DNA from: Methanoregula sp.
GTDB lineage: Archaea > Halobacteriota > Methanomicrobia > Methanomicrobiales > Methanospirillaceae
Assembly: GCA_028711405.1 (NCBI GenBank)
Contig: JAQTSH010000060.1
Coordinates: 1-8,499 of the forward strand
Direction: 5' to 3'
Length of the DNA: 8,499 nt
Positions 7,107 through 8,499 of this stretch are shown here, piece by piece. The notes beneath the pieces were generated by a model, which made no database searches, was not told the DNA's origin, and was given only the letters and a program-made list of their open reading frames with translations. Each line of letters starts with the position of its first letter. Within the stretch, counting starts at the first letter, position 1. The translations under genes and the position numbers were made by a program.

Positions 7107-7123
7107 TCGGACTTGTAATCCGG
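7107..7123 (+). other. Hairpin resembling the anticodon arm of tRNA-Thr(UGU)
   Basis: TCGGA (7107-7111) pairs with TCCGG (7119-7123), one pair being T-G, around a 7-base loop CTTGTAA. The loop has the tRNA pattern of U33, anticodon UGU and purine 37. No D arm, no T arm with TTC-R-A and no acceptor pairing can be found around it, so this is not a complete tRNA. It may be a tRNA-derived fragment or a plain hairpin that looks like one. Confidence 0.35.
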
Positions 7124-7133
7124 TAACCGTTTG

Positions 7134-7247
7134 CCGACCGTTCTTGCGTTACGTGTCTGCCGCTCGTATATGAGCGATGAGTAGTGGTACGTGTATACGT
7201 ATCCACGACTGACGAACAGCCTATGTTGTACAGCAGGGAACGGTCGG
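7134..7247. repeat. 10-bp inverted repeat spanning the amt upstream region
   Basis: CCGACCGTTC (7134-7143) and GAACGGTCGG (7238-7247) are exact reverse complements, 94 bases apart. A short hairpin, CGCTC (7161-7165) with GAGCG (7172-7176), lies inside. The motif ACCGTT of the left arm also occurs 11 bp earlier, at 7126-7131. The arms could pair in a long amt leader, or be separate binding sites in opposite orientation. Confidence 0.4.
7166..7204 (+). promoter_or_regulatory. Candidate amt promoter and NrpR-like operator
   Basis: GTATATGA (7166-7173) is the best TATA-like element upstream of amt. It would place the transcript start near 7196-7200 and leave a leader of about 80 nt. Overlapping that point is GGTA-CGTGTA-TACG (7186-7199), which matches 7 of 8 positions of the GGTA-N6-TACC operator form reported for Methanosarcina NrpR. 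Both assignments are weak on their own. The relative arrangement, with the operator-like site at the predicted start, mirrors glnA. Confidence 0.3.
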
Positions 7248-7266
7248 TTCACAAACAAGCTAACAC

Positions 7267-7272
7267 AGGTGA
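7267..7272 (+). promoter_or_regulatory. amt ribosome binding site
   Basis: AGGTGA matches the archaeal 16S rRNA 3' end and sits 5 nt before the ATG at 7278. It decides the start of amt: upstream in-frame GTG codons such as 7191 lack such a site and would add a non-hydrophobic, unconserved extension. Confidence 0.8.
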
Positions 7273-7277
7273 ATCAT

Positions 7278-8474
7278 ATGGCTTTGGATACCGGCGTTAC
7301 ATGCTGGCTTTTAGTCTCGGCAATTCTTGTTATGCTGATGACCCCGGGGGTCGGCTTTTTTTATGGCGGACTTGTACGAAAGAAGAATTTTATCTCGATG
7401 ATCGCGCTCTCGTTTGTGGTGCTGTCACTGGTCAGCGTCCAGTGGATCCTGTTTGGGTATTCACTTGCGTTCGGGCATGATATCGGGGGAGTTATAGGCA
7501 ATCTTGAGTACATCGGGCTTAATGGCGTAAGTGCGGATGCCGGTACCGGTACCTACCCGCCACTTATTTTCATGATGTTCCAGTTGTTCTTTGCTTCTGT
7601 TACGATCGCTATTGTCACGTCCGCGGTGGCAGAGCGGATCAGGCTTTCATCGTTCATTGTCTTTGTTCTCGTATGGCTCACAGTTGTGTATTGTCCGGTT
7701 GCTCACTGGGTATGGGGCGGGGGTTGGGCATCGCAGTTTGGTCTGATCGATTTTGCCGGGGGTACTGTGGTGGAGATCTGTTCGGGTTTTTCTGCTTTGG
7801 CACTTGCACTTGTCATAGGAAAACGGGCGGGTTTTGGCGAGTATTCGCTTGAGCCGCACAATATTCCCATTGCCCTTTTAGGTGCTGCGCTCCTCTGGTT
7901 TGGCTGGTTTGGCTTTAATGCCGGGAGCGCTCTTGCAGTTAATAGCAGTGCTGCGATTGCGTTTGTGACAACTAACACCGCTGCTGCTGCCGGCGCACTC
8001 GCGTGGATGTTTGCAAGCTGGTATCATGGCAAGCCCAGTTCCCTCGGGATGGTAAGCGGGGCGATTGCCGGTATGGTTGCAATTACACCGGCAGCCGGGT
8101 TTGTCAGCCCGCTTATAGCGATCCTTATCGGTGCAGTTGCGGGTTTGCTGTGCTACTCCATGATGCTTCTCCGGATCAAAAAGATGTGTGATGAGAGCCT
8201 GGATGCATGGGCAATCCACGGCATGGGCGGTCTCTGGGGAACAATTGCTACGGGTATTTTTGCAGCCGCAGCTCTCTGTGGGTTCTCCGGATTAATTGAG
8301 GGGAATATCCACCAGTTTACCGCGAATGTTGTCGGTGCGTTTGTGACGATGATCTATGCCTTCGTCATGACGTTTGTCATCGGAATAATTATTGATCGCA
8401 CGATGGGATTGCGTGTCACCGAAGATGAAGAGTATGTCGGCTTGGATATCTGCCAGCATGGAGAGCGGGCGTAA
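7278..8474 (+). CDS. amt: Ammonium transporter, Amt/MEP/Rh family, with Glu in place of the first pore histidine
   Basis: This 398-residue polytopic membrane protein should form trimers of 11-helix subunits that pass ammonium across the cell membrane. Most AmtB pore features are present, E. coli numbers in brackets: F101 and F105 (F103, F107) in FQLFFASVT, W146 (W148) in PVAHWVWGGG, D158 (D160) in DFAGG, F213 and S217 (F215, S219) in GWFGFNAGSA, and H314 (H318) in WAIHGMGG. The first twin-histidine position (H168) is Glu here, E166 in DFAGGTVVEICSG. The same change is known in yeast Mep1 and Mep3. The cytoplasmic tail GLRVTEDEEYVGLDICQHGE is the conserved C-terminus that interacts with PII (GlnK) proteins. 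The start is fixed by AGGTGA 5 nt upstream. There is no cleavable signal peptide; the first helix begins near residue 8. The gene lies downstream of glnA in the same direction. No glnK is visible before the window ends. Confidence 0.96.
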   Translation: MALDTGVTCWLLVSAILVMLMTPGVGFFYGGLVRKKNFISMIALSFVVLSLVSVQWILFGYSLAFGHDIGGVIGNLEYIGLNGVSADAGTGTYPPLIFMMFQLFFASVTIAIVTSAVAERIRLSSFIVFVLVWLTVVYCPVAHWVWGGGWASQFGLIDFAGGTVVEICSGFSALALALVIGKRAGFGEYSLEPHNIPIALLGAALLWFGWFGFNAGSALAVNSSAAIAFVTTNTAAAAGALAWMFASWYHGKPSSLGMVSGAIAGMVAITPAAGFVSPLIAILIGAVAGLLCYSMMLLRIKKMCDESLDAWAIHGMGGLWGTIATGIFAAAALCGFSGLIEGNIHQFTANVVGAFVTMIYAFVMTFVIGIIIDRTMGLRVTEDEEYVGLDICQHGERA

Positions 8475-8489
8475 GGATGTACGCAGAAA

Positions 8490-8497
8490 TTTTTTTT
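8490..8497 (+). terminator. Possible amt terminator (T8 run)
   Basis: Eight consecutive T residues begin 16 bases after the amt stop codon. In euryarchaea this is enough for intrinsic termination, which would make amt monocistronic. The window ends 2 bases later, so more T runs or a following gene cannot be seen. Confidence 0.4.
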
Positions 8498-8499
8498 AC

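Noticed and set aside
7092..7165. Complete tRNA gene around the CTTGTAA loop
   Set aside because: No D arm, T arm or acceptor stem can be folded around the anticodon-like hairpin.
7070..7258. 62-codon open frame on the - strand in the glnA-amt spacer
   Set aside because: There is no ribosome binding site or recognisable motif, and it runs into the glnA terminator. The spacer is better explained by regulatory sequence.
7191..7277. Upstream GTG start giving a 29-residue longer Amt
   Set aside because: It has no ribosome binding site, the added residues are not membrane-like, and the ATG at 7278 has AGGTGA at ideal spacing with normal Amt length.
1..8499. CRISPR array, insertion sequence or phage module
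   Set aside because: No regularly spaced direct repeats, transposase or integrase motifs, or terminal inverted repeats were seen. Apart from short spacers, the window is filled by conserved metabolic genes.

Overview
This window looks like chromosome from a methanogenic archaeon. I infer a member of Methanomicrobiales-type Euryarchaeota, with moderate confidence at the order level. The support is a class I (archaeal) CCA-adding enzyme, a glutamate synthase split into three separate genes, an FrhB-like coenzyme F420 subunit beside it, a short GS I-alpha glutamine synthetase, an exact match to the methanogen NrpR operator, oligo-T terminators, and ribosome binding sites of the GGAGGTGA type.

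Layout. (1) Bases 1-1120, + strand: the 3' part of cca, whose start lies before the window. (2) Bases 1121-1285: a short convergent spacer holding a perfect 10-bp hairpin and a symmetric A6/T6 tract that can end transcription from both sides. (3) Bases 1286-5620, - strand: a tight four-gene operon read from right to left. It encodes the glutaminase domain, the ferredoxin plus FMN synthase domain, the GXGXG beta-helix domain and the FrhB-like iron-sulfur flavoprotein. Junctions are a 4-bp overlap, 2 nt and 5 nt. (4) Bases 5621-5740: a divergent control region with an archaeal TATA box, one exact GGAA-N6-TTCC site and two weaker relatives. (5) Bases 5741-7066, + strand: glnA. (6) Bases 7067-7277: an AT-rich terminator followed by a structured spacer upstream of amt. 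(7) Bases 7278-8474, + strand: an Amt ammonium transporter, followed by a T8 tract at the window edge.

Together, regions 3-7 form an ammonium assimilation module. Amt brings ammonium in, GlnA makes glutamine, and the split glutamate synthase transfers the amide nitrogen to 2-oxoglutarate. No NAD(P)H-dependent GltD is present. The FrhB-like subunit occupies the electron-donor position in the operon, so the likely donor is reduced F420, or possibly ferredoxin. The control region points to NrpR-type nitrogen repression of glnA and perhaps of the divergent glt operon.

The points most worth checking are the F420-type glutamate synthase, the Glu that replaces the first pore histidine of Amt, the array of related operators between glt and glnA, and the structured amt upstream region.
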